NCBI GenBank assembly: GCA_023818695.1 | Contig: JAMWCF010000001.1 | Coordinates: forward strand, 1 to 64,000 | DNA from: Candidatus Omnitrophota bacterium | GTDB taxonomy: Bacteria; Omnitrophota; Koll11; 1-14-0-20-64-10 | Reading direction: 5' to 3' | DNA length: 64,000 nucleotides | Part shown: positions 8,181-17,423 of the stretch, piece by piece | How positions within the stretch are numbered: position 1 is the first letter of the stretch | How the letters are laid out: each line of letters begins with the position of its first letter | Notes under the pieces: generated by a model | What the model was told of the DNA's origin: nothing | The model's input: only the letters and a program-made list of their open reading frames with translations | The model's database searches: none | Program-made: the position numbers and the translations under genes

Positions 8181-8962
8181 GTCCGGTTGTGGAGCTTAAG
8201 GAAGAACAGCCGATCGCTTTCGGCATCCAGGATCTGAATGCCTGGTATGGGTCTTTCCAGGCCCTCAAGAATATCAGCATGTCGATTCCGGAGAAGAGGA
8301 TCACCGCCATCATTGGGCCCTCCGGCTGCGGAAAGAGCACTCTGATCAGGTGCCTGAACAGGATCAATGATTTGATCCCGGATTTTCGCCTGGAGGGGCA
8401 GATCTATTTCAAAGGGAAGGAGATCAACGACCCGTCGGTGGACCCGATCGAGGTTCGCCTGCGCATCGGCATGGTTTTCCAGAAGCCGAACCCGTTCCCG
8501 AAATCGATCTATGATAATATCGCCTATGGGCCCCGGTTGATCGGCGTCAAGAACGGCAGCCGCTTGGACGGCATCGTCGAAGAGAGTCTGAAGAAGGCGG
8601 CCATCTGGAACGAGGTGAAGGATAGTCTGCGCAAGAGTGCTCTGGCCCTCTCCGGTGGCCAGCAACAGCGATTGTGCATCGCCAGAACTCTGGCCGTTGA
8701 CCCGGAAGTGCTCCTGCTGGATGAACCGTGCTCCGCGCTGGACCCGATCGCCACCGGCAAGATCGAGGAGTTGATTTACCGGCTCAAGGAGGAGTACACG
8801 GTGGCGATCGTTACGCATAATATGCAGCAGGCCGCTCGGGTCTCGAATTACACCGGTTTTCTGCTGATGGGGGAGCTGGTGGAGTTCGGACCGACGGAAA
8901 AGATTTTCACGAACCCGGCCGATTCTCGGACGGAAGAGTACATCACGGGACGGTTCGGCTGA
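8177..8962 (+). CDS. pstB: phosphate ABC transporter ATPase PstB
   Basis: 261 residues, normal length. Walker A GPSGCGKST, Q-loop in GMVFQKPNPFP, ABC signature LSGGQQQRLCIAR, Walker B VLLLDEPCSALDP and switch His in VTHNMQQAARVS are all intact. It energises PstCA and, with PhoU, relays phosphate status to PhoR. The start overlaps pstA by 4 nt. Confidence 0.96.
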   Translation: MSPVVELKEEQPIAFGIQDLNAWYGSFQALKNISMSIPEKRITAIIGPSGCGKSTLIRCLNRINDLIPDFRLEGQIYFKGKEINDPSVDPIEVRLRIGMVFQKPNPFPKSIYDNIAYGPRLIGVKNGSRLDGIVEESLKKAAIWNEVKDSLRKSALALSGGQQQRLCIARTLAVDPEVLLLDEPCSALDPIATGKIEELIYRLKEEYTVAIVTHNMQQAARVSNYTGFLLMGELVEFGPTEKIFTNPADSRTEEYITGRFG

Positions 8963-8991
8963 TGGAAACCGAGGATGGAGGGGGAATTTCC

Positions 8992-9654
8992 ATGTTGAGG
9001 CATTTTGACGCGGAGCTGCAGGAGCTCAAGGGACAGACTTTGACGATGGCCGGCATGGCCGAGCAGGCGGTCGGCCGGGCGATGAGCGCCCTCGTCGAGA
9101 GGGACGCCCCCCTGGCGGAAAAGGTGATCGAGGAGGACGCGGCTGTCAACCGGCTGGAGGTCGACATCGAGGAAAAGTGCCTCTCCCTTCTGGCCCGCTA
9201 CCAGCCGGAGGCGAAGGATCTGCGGACGATTGCGATGATCTTCAAGATCGTCAACGACTTGGAAAGGGTTGGCGACCAGGGGGTCAACATCGCCGAGCGG
9301 ACGCTGGATCTGCTGAAGTACCCTCTGCTGAAGCCGCTGATTGATCTGCCCCGGATGGCGGTCCTCGCCCAAAGGATGCTCAAGGATTCCCTGGATGCTT
9401 TCGTCAACGCCAATCCGGAGCTGGCGAGGGAAGTCTGCCGCCGGGATTCGGAGGTGGACCATCTCAACGACCAGGTCTATCACGAACTGCTTGTCTACAT
9501 GACGCAGGATCCAAAGACGATCACCCGCGCGCTCGACCTGATTTTGATCGGCCGGTCGCTGGAGCGGGTCGCGGATCACGCCACCAACATCGCCGAAGAC
9601 GTTTATTACCTCGTCAAAGGGACCACCATCAAACACCGGCTCGCCGGCGTCTGA
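8992..9654 (+). CDS. phoU: phosphate signalling protein PhoU
   Basis: 220 residues. The ATG at 8992 (MLRHFDAELQELK) is preferred because GGAGGGGG lies 7 bp upstream and the protein then begins as PhoU proteins usually do. An ATG at 8962 overlapping the pstB stop is the alternative. Two three-helix bundles, each with a metal-site motif of the E-R-x-x-D type (LERVGDQGVNIAE near 95 and LERVADHATNIAED near 198). It restrains PhoR when phosphate is plentiful. Confidence 0.94.
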   Translation: MLRHFDAELQELKGQTLTMAGMAEQAVGRAMSALVERDAPLAEKVIEEDAAVNRLEVDIEEKCLSLLARYQPEAKDLRTIAMIFKIVNDLERVGDQGVNIAERTLDLLKYPLLKPLIDLPRMAVLAQRMLKDSLDAFVNANPELAREVCRRDSEVDHLNDQVYHELLVYMTQDPKTITRALDLILIGRSLERVADHATNIAEDVYYLVKGTTIKHRLAGV

Positions 9655-9736
9655 CGCGCGGGTGTCCGGCCGGTTTCCTTCCCGTTTGGGGCCCGGCCCC
9701 CTCTTGGTGTATCATGGATTTCAGAGGAGAATGCCG

Positions 9737-10093
9737 ATGAGAACAATCCCCATTCTTTTTTCTGCCGTTGTGTTCTGCCAGATCATCCAGGCGCCCTCCG
9801 TTCACGGAATGGGCAAGGAACCCGAGGCGGCGCCCGCCCAGTTTTCCGCGCGGGGCCGGACCGTCGAGGTTGTCCCGGAGGGAAACTCCGAGTGGGTGGT
9901 GACCCTTCAGACCGGCGGGCACGAATCCCTGTCGCTGCGCTGTTCGGCACAGTTGACGACTGTCATGCAGGGAGGAATCCACCTGCATCCCTCCGAGCTT
10001 CGTAAGGGGGATTGGCTGCAGGTGGAAGGGGAGTTGCTCGGCGGCAAGCGGATTGCCAGGAGGATCTGGATTGAGCTCCCTCCCGCTGAATAA
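9737..10093 (+). CDS. small exported protein of unknown function
   Basis: 118 residues from ATG 9737, chosen over ATG 9731 because AGGAG (9725-9729) is then 7 bp away. Signal peptide about 1-24 (SVHG-MG). The mature part is a small beta-rich domain (VEVVPEGNSEWVVTLQ..., GDWLQVEGELLGGKRIARRIWIE) resembling an OB-like or SH3-like fold, but no family is recognised. Its 3' end overlaps the next gene by 23 nt, so the two are co-translated. Confidence 0.6.
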   Translation: MRTIPILFSAVVFCQIIQAPSVHGMGKEPEAAPAQFSARGRTVEVVPEGNSEWVVTLQTGGHESLSLRCSAQLTTVMQGGIHLHPSELRKGDWLQVEGELLGGKRIARRIWIELPPAE

Positions 10094-11282
10094 AGCGGCG
10101 GTTCTTCTGGCGCTCGGGTTGGCGGCGGGGATTTTTTTGCCATCGGTGGGAGATGCCGGGCCGGCGTCCGACCCGCCGTTGGGATTGTGGATCACCTGCC
10201 TGGATCCCGAAAGCCCTTTGAATAACCCGGGCCAGGTTGAGAAACTGGTTTCTTTCGCCGAGCAGGGAAAATTCAAGATCCTCTTCGTCCAGGTTTACCG
10301 GGCGGACAAGGCCTGGTTTCTCTCGGAGACAGCGGATTCCTCTCCGTACCTGGAGGCCAGGGAAAAAGCCGGCGGGATCGATCCCCTGCAGGAGCTGATC
10401 GATCGGGCCCATGGGAAAGGGATCGAGGTCCACGCTTGGATCAACACCCTGACCCTCTCCAGGAATTTTCAATCCGCCTTCCTGAAGGAATCCGGCGATG
10501 AGATTCTAACGAAGGACCAGTACGGCAACAGCGCTGTCAAGAACGAGGAGGCCTTGGAGGCGCCGTACCGGTATTACGAGCAGGAAAACCAGCTGTTTTT
10601 GGAGCCGGGTGATCCCAGGGTAAAGGAGCGGGTCCTGCGCGTCGTGGCGGAGCTGATCCGCGCCTATCCGACGCTGGACGGGATTCACTTCGACTACATC
10701 CGTTACCCGGCGGCGCCCCCGTTTATTCCGGGCTCCCGCTTCAACGCCGTCGGACTGTCCTACGGCTACGGGGAGCGCAATGTCGAGCGTTTCCGCCAAG
10801 CGCACGGCTTCGATCCACACGATGTTCGGGGACAGGCGGACAAGGCACTGCTGTGGGACCGGTGGAAAAGGGAGCAAATCACCGAGCTGTTGAGGGAGTG
10901 CTCCCGGCAGATCAAGGCGTCGGACCCCTCCAAGCAGGTTTCCTGCGCGGTGGTCCCATCGTTCGACCGGGCCTATCATGCGGCCGGGCAGGATTGGGGA
11001 AAATGGCTTGAGGAGAATATCATCGATTTCGCCGTTTTGATGAACTACTCCGTGGATCACAGAGCCGTGTGGCTGGGTTCCAGGGCCGCCGTCGGGATCG
11101 CCGGGGATCCCCGGCGGATCGCCATCGGCTTGGGCGCTTATCTTCTGGAGAAGGACCCCACGGCCTTCCAAGAACAGATTGACGCCAGCCGCCGTTTGGG
11201 TCCCCGAGCGGTTGTCCTCTTCGATTATTCGGCCGCCTCCCGACTTTCCACTGCGAAATCGGTTTCGATGGATGAGGAGTAA
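10071..11282 (+). CDS. exported GHL10-type glycosyl hydrolase-like protein
   Basis: 403 residues from TTG 10071, which has AGGAGG 7 bp upstream; no ATG fits. Signal peptide about 1-30. The rest is a TIM-barrel of the GHL10/YngK type: PLGLWITCLDP at the first strand, ILFVQVYRADKAWF, HGKGIEVHAWINTL, and the hallmark DGIHFDYIRYP. Relatives act on envelope polysaccharide or peptidoglycan, but the substrate here is unknown. It overlaps the following TamB-domain gene by 11 nt. Confidence 0.75.
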   Translation: MSSLPLNKAAVLLALGLAAGIFLPSVGDAGPASDPPLGLWITCLDPESPLNNPGQVEKLVSFAEQGKFKILFVQVYRADKAWFLSETADSSPYLEAREKAGGIDPLQELIDRAHGKGIEVHAWINTLTLSRNFQSAFLKESGDEILTKDQYGNSAVKNEEALEAPYRYYEQENQLFLEPGDPRVKERVLRVVAELIRAYPTLDGIHFDYIRYPAAPPFIPGSRFNAVGLSYGYGERNVERFRQAHGFDPHDVRGQADKALLWDRWKREQITELLRECSRQIKASDPSKQVSCAVVPSFDRAYHAAGQDWGKWLEENIIDFAVLMNYSVDHRAVWLGSRAAVGIAGDPRRIAIGLGAYLLEKDPTAFQEQIDASRRLGPRAVVLFDYSAASRLSTAKSVSMDEE

Positions 11283-12549
11283 ACGTCTGTCCATTCTGTT
11301 TCTTCCTCTTTTTATCGGCGCGGGCGCCGTCTTCTTTCTCTTTTTCACGACGCCGGGCGCCATCTGGCTGACCCGGGGGATCCTTTATCTGGCGTTCGAT
11401 TCCAGCGCCGTGACTTTTGGAAGCCTGAAAGGGTCCATCGGGACCGGCGTTTCCGTGCGGGATATCCAGGTGAGCCGCCTGACTGGATTGCCCGCGGGCT
11501 CCGTTCTAAAGGTGCAGGAATTGATCGTCTCCGGCAATCCGCTCCATCTGGAGCATATGAAGGCGGAAGTGCGCAATGGCCGCCTTCACCTGCCGGAATC
11601 GGACCATCCGGTTTTCTTCGCGGGACGGTATGAAGATTTCATCTTCAACATCAACCTTTTCTCAAAAAGCGTCGGAGTCAGGGATACCCTGGAGCTTTTT
11701 TCCAAGGAAGGGAACTTCAGCCGGGTAGCCGGTGTGGTGAGCGACCTGGACGGCTACATCAAGGGTTCCTGGCGCAGGCCTGAAGTCAGCGGGACGCTGA
11801 AGATCGAGAACTTTTCCTACAAGGAGTTTTTGCTGGAAGACTGCCCGGTCTCTTTCCGGCTTCAGATAGAAGGGGTCAAGACGAACCCCGCAGGAACTGG
11901 GGAGGTGGTCTTTCAAAGCGGCCGGATCCGCTCCAAGAGAGCCGTTGTCTCCCTGGAGGAGAGCCGGATGTTGTTTTCAGGCAACCTGAAGGAACCGGAC
12001 CTCCGTTTCAGCGGCGTGTCCAGAATTGAGGATATCAAGATCAATATTCAGCTGCTGGGAACGTTGAAAAAGCCGGAACTGCGGTTGAGCTCCGATCCGC
12101 CGCTGGCGCAGGAGTCCCTTCTGCTGATGCTGGTGACGGGCAAAAAGTGGGGAGGTGTCGACTCGGCAGTCTCTTCGGGGCAGGTCCCTTTGAATCTGGC
12201 CAGGGACTTCGTGGACTATTTTATCTTCTCCAACATGGGGGAACATCTTTCCAAGAAACTCGGGATGGAGGGGGTTTCCCTCACCTACAACACGCAGACG
12301 AATGAAATGGGGGTAACGAAATCGGTTGCCGACAAGATGGAGTTGCGCTACGGGGTCGAGCGTCCCCGCGCCGGAGAGCAGCCCAAAACAACCGAAACGC
12401 ACAAGGTTGGAGCGGAAATCAAAATTACGGATAAAATCTCTGTAGAGGCCCAAGGGCAAGTCCGCCAGCCTACGGAAGAAGAGGAAAGCCAGCAGGAAAC
12501 CGCGCAGAAAGACGGAAAGGTTCTCCTGAAGTACAAGCAGAAGTTTTGA
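11272..12549 (+). CDS. TamB-domain (DUF490) translocation/assembly protein, short form
   Basis: 425 residues; the ATG at 11272 lies just before the upstream stop. N-terminal membrane anchor about 7-28 (LFLPLFIGAGAVFFLFF), repetitive beta-strands forming the hydrophobic groove, and a C-terminal TamB-type segment (LLGTLKKPELRLSSDPPLAQESLLLMLVTGK) near 255-290, followed by an outer-membrane-protein-like tail. Family members span the periplasm and move lipid or assist barrel assembly. It is much shorter than E. coli TamB (over 1,200 residues), so it is a reduced version. Confidence 0.75.
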   Translation: MRSKRLSILFLPLFIGAGAVFFLFFTTPGAIWLTRGILYLAFDSSAVTFGSLKGSIGTGVSVRDIQVSRLTGLPAGSVLKVQELIVSGNPLHLEHMKAEVRNGRLHLPESDHPVFFAGRYEDFIFNINLFSKSVGVRDTLELFSKEGNFSRVAGVVSDLDGYIKGSWRRPEVSGTLKIENFSYKEFLLEDCPVSFRLQIEGVKTNPAGTGEVVFQSGRIRSKRAVVSLEESRMLFSGNLKEPDLRFSGVSRIEDIKINIQLLGTLKKPELRLSSDPPLAQESLLLMLVTGKKWGGVDSAVSSGQVPLNLARDFVDYFIFSNMGEHLSKKLGMEGVSLTYNTQTNEMGVTKSVADKMELRYGVERPRAGEQPKTTETHKVGAEIKITDKISVEAQGQVRQPTEEEESQQETAQKDGKVLLKYKQKF

Positions 12550-12550
12550 A

Positions 12551-13099
12551 ATGCTGAAGCGACTGATTGTCATCGTTCTGGTTTTAGCGTTCGCCCTTTT
12601 GCTGGCGGTTTCCTTCGCCTTCCGCTCCTACCGGATCTTCACCTCGGAGGAGATGGTTGCCATCATCCAGTGCGAACCGCCCCGGGAGGGCTCTGGTTTC
12701 GATTTCCAGTTGAAACTGACTCCGGTTGTCGGCGGCATGGAGAGGGCACCCACCGTTCATCCGATGCACGGTGAACAATGGATGATCGGCGGGGAGTATC
12801 TCAAATGGCATCCCTGGCTGAACCTGCTGGGTTTGAAAAACCGTCATAAGCTGACTTGGCTTTCCAGCCGCTACGTCGCCGCGGAGGCCGAACTGAAAAA
12901 GAGCCGTTCCGTGTATGAGCTCAACGGCGGGACAGGCCGGGCCTGGCTTCTGCTCTACCGGATCCAATCCGTCCTTCCTTTCGTGGAAGCGGTCTACGGA
13001 AACGCCGCCTACACGATGGCCTATTCCGGCGGGACATGGGGAGTCTATGCGACCCCTTCCGGATACCTTGTCCGCCGGATCCGGCCTCCTCAACGTTAA
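12551..13099 (+). CDS. membrane-anchored periplasmic protein of unknown function
   Basis: 182 residues. One N-terminal anchor (about 5-26) followed by a mixed beta domain with conserved-looking Trp and Gly residues (WMIGGEYLKWHPWLNLLGLKN, GGTWGVYATPSGYLVRR). It starts one base after the TamB-domain gene stop, so it belongs to the same envelope operon. No named family is recognised. Confidence 0.6.
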   Translation: MLKRLIVIVLVLAFALLLAVSFAFRSYRIFTSEEMVAIIQCEPPREGSGFDFQLKLTPVVGGMERAPTVHPMHGEQWMIGGEYLKWHPWLNLLGLKNRHKLTWLSSRYVAAEAELKKSRSVYELNGGTGRAWLLLYRIQSVLPFVEAVYGNAAYTMAYSGGTWGVYATPSGYLVRRIRPPQR

Positions 13100-13143
13100 C
13101 GGACAGAACAAGTTACAAGCCATTCCGTTTTGGGATGGACGCG

Positions 13144-13152
13144 TGCTATAAT
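13144..13152 (+). promoter_or_regulatory. extended -10 promoter of the purine operon
   Basis: TG-C-TATAAT is a perfect extended -10 element and needs little -35 support (TTCCGT at 13123 is weak). The -10 ends 12 bp before the purB ATG, so the transcript would start only about 5 nt upstream, and no Shine-Dalgarno sequence is present. This predicts a leaderless or near-leaderless mRNA. Confidence 0.55.
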
Positions 13153-13164
13153 AAATTTTCTCTA

Positions 13165-14460
13165 ATGATACCCCGCTACACCCCACCCGACATTGGCCGG
13201 ATTTGGACGGAGGAGTATCGCTTCCAAAAGATGCTGGAGGTCGAGCTCCTGGCGTGCGAAGCTCTATCCCGGCTGGGCATCGTGCCGGCCGCCGCCGTTC
13301 GGCGGATTCGGCGCAAGGCCAAACTGGACGTTCAGCGGATCGGAAAGAGGGAAGGAAGGACCCGCCATGATGTGGTGGCTTTCCTGGAGGAGCTGGCGCA
13401 CCATGTGGGACCGGATGCCCAGTACCTTCATCTGGGATTGACCTCCAGCGATGCCCTGGATACCGCCACCGGCGTTCAGCTGAAAGAGTCGGTCGCCATC
13501 CTCCTGCGCGATCTGGAGAAACTGCGGCGCGCTGTCCGGCGGAAGGCGATTCGCTACAAGCAGACCGTCTGCATGGGTCGCACGCACGGCGTTCACGCGG
13601 AGCCGACCACCTGGGGGTTGAAGCTGGCCGTCTCCTATGCCGAGTTGACCCGGGCCCTGCGGCTTCTTTCCGACGCGGGCAAACAGGTGTCGGTGGGAAA
13701 AATTTCAGGCGCCGTCGGAACATACGCCCATCTGAACCCCGCCGTCGAAAAATACATCTGCCGGAAGCTGGGCTTGACCCCCGCGCCGATCTCCACCCAG
13801 GTGGTGCCCCGGGACGGCTATGCCGTTTTCCTCTGCGCTGTGGCGGCGGTCGGCGGCATGCTGGAGCGGTTCGCCACCGAGATACGGCACCTGCAGAGGA
13901 CGGAGGTCCTGGAGGCGGAAGAGCCGTTCGGGCAGGGGCAGACCGGCTCCTCCGCGATGCCGCATAAGCGCAACCCGGTCGCCTGCGAGCGGGTGAGCGG
14001 GCTGGCTCGCCTTCTGCGGGGCTACGGCGTGGCGTCGCTGGAGAACATCGCCCTGTGGCATGAGAGGGACATTACCCACTCCTCGGTGGAGCGGGTGATC
14101 CTGCCGGATGCCGTGATTGTTCTGGATTACATGCTGCTGGAAATGACCCGGGTGGTGCAGGGAATGAAAGTCTATCCGCAGAGGATGCGTTCGAACGTCG
14201 GCCTGACCCGCGGGCTGATTTTCTCGGAATCGGTGCTGCTGGCTTTGATGAAGAAAGGATTGACACGGGTGGAGGCGTACAAGATCGTCCAGCGCAACGC
14301 CTTGGCCGCCTGGAAGGGGGGGGCCGATTTCCAGACCCGTCTGCGGGCGGACCGGGACGTCTCGACACGATTGAGTCGGAGGGAGCTGGAGGGCTGTTTT
14401 GATTTGAAGCGGCACACAAAGCATGTGAATTTCATTTTCAGACGGGTAGGGCTTTCCTGA
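13165..14460 (+). CDS. purB: adenylosuccinate lyase
   Basis: 431 residues from ATG 13165. Catalyses fumarate release from SAICAR and adenylosuccinate. The aspartase/fumarase signature GSSAMPHKRNP is present near residue 269, with LGLTSSDALDTA (about 88) and GRTHGVHAEPTTWG (about 138) forming the active site. First gene of the purine operon. Its stop overlaps the next start (TGATG at 14458-14462). Confidence 0.95.
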   Translation: MIPRYTPPDIGRIWTEEYRFQKMLEVELLACEALSRLGIVPAAAVRRIRRKAKLDVQRIGKREGRTRHDVVAFLEELAHHVGPDAQYLHLGLTSSDALDTATGVQLKESVAILLRDLEKLRRAVRRKAIRYKQTVCMGRTHGVHAEPTTWGLKLAVSYAELTRALRLLSDAGKQVSVGKISGAVGTYAHLNPAVEKYICRKLGLTPAPISTQVVPRDGYAVFLCAVAAVGGMLERFATEIRHLQRTEVLEAEEPFGQGQTGSSAMPHKRNPVACERVSGLARLLRGYGVASLENIALWHERDITHSSVERVILPDAVIVLDYMLLEMTRVVQGMKVYPQRMRSNVGLTRGLIFSESVLLALMKKGLTRVEAYKIVQRNALAAWKGGADFQTRLRADRDVSTRLSRRELEGCFDLKRHTKHVNFIFRRVGLS

Positions 14461-17420
14461 TGGGTTCCGACCGGCCCAGAACCACAACCGGTACCTGCTG
14501 GCGGTTCGTCGTCCGCCAGAAAGAGGAGTTCCCGGAGCCGTCGGGAAGGGGGCTCAAGGGGGATATCCAGGACCTGGGGATCACCGCCGTCGAGGAGGTC
14601 CGGGCGGCCTCCGTTTACTACTGCGCCGGCTCTTTGAGCCCCGGGGATCTTCAGCGGATCGCCCGTTCCCTTCTGGTCGACCCGATCACACAGGAGGCGG
14701 AGATTCAGGAGCTTTCTCTGGAAAAAGAAGGGGCCGCCGTTTCCTCGGAAGAGATCTTTCGTGTTGAGGACGGAACTGTCACGGTCGAGGTCGGCTACCG
14801 TCCGGGCGTCAGGGATCCTGTGGAGGAGTCGTTCAAGAGGGGGGCGCTGGAGCTGGGCATCCGCGGCCTGCAGAGAGTGCATACCGCTGTTGAATACGCC
14901 TTGAAGGGCCGGCTCGACGCCGGGACGGTCGACCGGATCTGCGAGAAGCTCCTGGTCAACCCCACCATCCAGCAGGTGGTGACGCCGGAACATATCCGGC
15001 TGCTGTTCCAGGGGGTCGCGCCGACGCCGATCCCGATTGAATCGGTCCCCATTCTGCAGGCCAATGACACCGTGCTGCAGCGGATCGGCATGGATTACCA
15101 GCTGTCCTTGAACCTGGAGGAGATGCGGGCCATCCAGGCCTATTACCGGCAGGAAAAAAGGGAACCGACTCTCATCGAGCTGGAGACGCTGGCGCAGACC
15201 TGGTCCGAGCACTGCAAGCACAAGACCCTGCGGGGGCCGATCGTCTACACTGAAGAGACCCCTTCCGGTCCCCGCAAGAGGACGATCCCCTCTCTCCTGA
15301 AGGAGACGATCGTCAAAGCGACCGAAGAGCTGGCTAGGCCCTGGTGCGTTTCCGTTTTCGAGGACAACTCCGGCGTGATCCGGTTCGATGAGGAGTATCA
15401 CGTCTGCTTCAAGGTGGAGACCCACAACCATCCCTCCGCTTTGGAGCCGTTCGGCGGCGCCGCCACCGGCATCGGCGGGGTGATCCGGGATATCCTGGGG
15501 ACCGGCCTGGGGGCGAAACCCGTCGCCTCCACCGACGTTTTCTGTTTCGCGCCGCCGGACACCCCCCCGGAGAAGGTGCCTCCCGGTATGCTTCATCCGC
15601 GCCGGATCATCAAAGGGGTGGTGGCCGGCGTCAAGGATTACGGAAACAAGATGGGGATCCCGACGGTCAACGGTTCGGTCCTTTTCGATGAGCGCTTTGT
15701 GGGAAACCCGCTTGTCTATTGCGGCAACGTCGGCCTTCTGCCGAAGGACAAAGCGGTCAAGGAGGTTCGGCCCGGCATGGCGGTGGTCGCCGTGGGCGGG
15801 CGGACCGGGCGGGACGGCATCCATGGCGCCACCTTCTCATCGATCCCCTTGAGCCAGGAGTCGGAGGTCATCTCCTCCACTGCCGTCCAGATCGGAGACC
15901 CGATCACCGAAAAAAGGTTGGCCGACGCGCTGCTGGAGGCGAGGGACGAAGGTCTTTATGCCGCCGTGACCGATTGCGGGGCAGGCGGTTTCTCCAGCGC
16001 GGTGGGGGAAATGGGGGCCGGCTGCGGCGTCCGGATCTACCTGGAGAAGGTCCCCCTGAAGTATGAGGGTCTGACGCCGGCGGAGATCTGGATCTCGGAA
16101 TCGCAGGAGCGGATGGTGCTGGCGGTCCCGCAGGCGAATCTGGAGCGGCTCATCGCGCTCTTCGGCCGCCATGGGGTGGAGGCGGCGGCGATCGGCGAAT
16201 TCACGCAGACCGGCCGGCTTGAGCTTTACCACAAGACGGAGATGGTTGGCCAGCTGGATATGAAATTTCTGCATGAGGGGGTCCCACAGGTTGTCCGCCC
16301 GGCCCGCTGGACGCCGCCGTCTCTTCAAGAGCCGGTGATCCCCGCCGCGGCGGAGCTGACCGGGGACCTACTGACCCTGTTGGGCCGGTGGGAGACCTGC
16401 AGCAAAGAATGGATCATCCGGCGCTACGACCATGAGGTGCAGGGGGGGTCGGTTTTAAAGCCGCTGACCGGCGTCCGCCACCAGGGACCTTCGGACGCGG
16501 CGGTCCTGCGTCCCCGCCTGGACTCGAAGAAAGGGATCATCCTCTCCAACGGCATCAATTTCCGGTACGGGGATATCGACCCCTATTGGATGGCGGTCCT
16601 GGCGGTGGAGGAGGCGCTCCGGCAGGTGGCGGCGGTCGGCGGTTCGCTGGACCAGGCGGCGATTCTGGACAATTTCTGCTGGGGGGACCCGACCCGGGTG
16701 GAGGTGCTGGGGTCCCTGGTGCGGGCCGCGTTCGGCTGTTACGACGCGGCGGCGGCCTTCGGGACGCCGTTCATTTCCGGCAAGGATTCTCTCCACAACG
16801 AATACCGGTTCCAGGAGAAGACGATCCAGATCCCGGGAACCCTGTTGATCTCCGCCATCGCCGTCATCCCGGATGCCGGCGCCGTCGTTTCGATGGATGC
16901 CAAGAAAGCCGGCAGCGCCCTGTACCTGACAGGCGTCACGAAAGCGGAATTGGGAGGTTCCTCTTATTACCATTCCAAAGGGTTTCTGGGATCATCGGTT
17001 CCCCGTGTCGATCTTCAGAAGGCGCCGGCGATCCTGCGACTCGTCTCCAGATCGATCCGGGAAGGAATGGCGATTGCCGCCCACGATCTTTCCGAAGGAG
17101 GGCTCGGCGTGGCGGCGGCGGAGATGGCTTTCGCCGGAGGAATCGGGATGAGCATCGATCTGCGGGAGGTCGTGCGTCAGGAGGGGATGAGGGATGACCA
17201 GATCCTTTTTTCAGAGTCTCCCACCCGTTTCCTGCTGGAAGTTCCGGCGGAGAAAGAGGAGGCATTCCGGACGTTGTGGAAAGGGCATCCCTGCGCCCGG
17301 ATCGGCCGCATGGAAGGGATCCCGGTTTTTCGTGTCACTGGATTATCAGGCCGGCAGGTCGTGCAGGCCCCTCTGGGGACTTTGCAGGAGGCCTGGCAGC
17401 GCCCGTTCCAGGGGTGGTGA
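14460..17420 (+). CDS. purL: FGAM synthase PurS-PurL fusion
   Basis: 986 residues, between the stand-alone small PurL (about 740) and the full-length enterobacterial enzyme (about 1,300). The N-terminal 190 residues hold two PurS-like ferredoxin folds (about 12-75 and 105-175, each ending near NPxIQ/DPITQ). The PurL part follows: WSEHCKHKT near 243, KVETHNHPSALEPFGGAATG, GCGAGGFSSAVGE-type motifs and a second AIR-synthase half. The glutaminase is supplied separately by purQ, which starts 4 bp downstream. It converts FGAR plus glutamine to FGAM. Confidence 0.92.
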   Translation: MGSDRPRTTTGTCWRFVVRQKEEFPEPSGRGLKGDIQDLGITAVEEVRAASVYYCAGSLSPGDLQRIARSLLVDPITQEAEIQELSLEKEGAAVSSEEIFRVEDGTVTVEVGYRPGVRDPVEESFKRGALELGIRGLQRVHTAVEYALKGRLDAGTVDRICEKLLVNPTIQQVVTPEHIRLLFQGVAPTPIPIESVPILQANDTVLQRIGMDYQLSLNLEEMRAIQAYYRQEKREPTLIELETLAQTWSEHCKHKTLRGPIVYTEETPSGPRKRTIPSLLKETIVKATEELARPWCVSVFEDNSGVIRFDEEYHVCFKVETHNHPSALEPFGGAATGIGGVIRDILGTGLGAKPVASTDVFCFAPPDTPPEKVPPGMLHPRRIIKGVVAGVKDYGNKMGIPTVNGSVLFDERFVGNPLVYCGNVGLLPKDKAVKEVRPGMAVVAVGGRTGRDGIHGATFSSIPLSQESEVISSTAVQIGDPITEKRLADALLEARDEGLYAAVTDCGAGGFSSAVGEMGAGCGVRIYLEKVPLKYEGLTPAEIWISESQERMVLAVPQANLERLIALFGRHGVEAAAIGEFTQTGRLELYHKTEMVGQLDMKFLHEGVPQVVRPARWTPPSLQEPVIPAAAELTGDLLTLLGRWETCSKEWIIRRYDHEVQGGSVLKPLTGVRHQGPSDAAVLRPRLDSKKGIILSNGINFRYGDIDPYWMAVLAVEEALRQVAAVGGSLDQAAILDNFCWGDPTRVEVLGSLVRAAFGCYDAAAAFGTPFISGKDSLHNEYRFQEKTIQIPGTLLISAIAVIPDAGAVVSMDAKKAGSALYLTGVTKAELGGSSYYHSKGFLGSSVPRVDLQKAPAILRLVSRSIREGMAIAAHDLSEGGLGVAAAEMAFAGGIGMSIDLREVVRQEGMRDDQILFSESPTRFLLEVPAEKEEAFRTLWKGHPCARIGRMEGIPVFRVTGLSGRQVVQAPLGTLQEAWQRPFQGW

Positions 17421-17423
17421 GAT

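Noticed and set aside
9688..9705. GGGGC-CCG-GCCCC hairpin after phoU as a terminator
   Set aside because: Stem of only 5 bp with a 3-nt loop and no T run; common by chance in GC-rich DNA.
14172..15824. Long open frame on the minus strand (550 codons) opposite purB/purL
   Set aside because: GC-rich coding sequence often leaves the opposite strand open. The composition is of shadow type and the plus strand encodes clear purB and purL.
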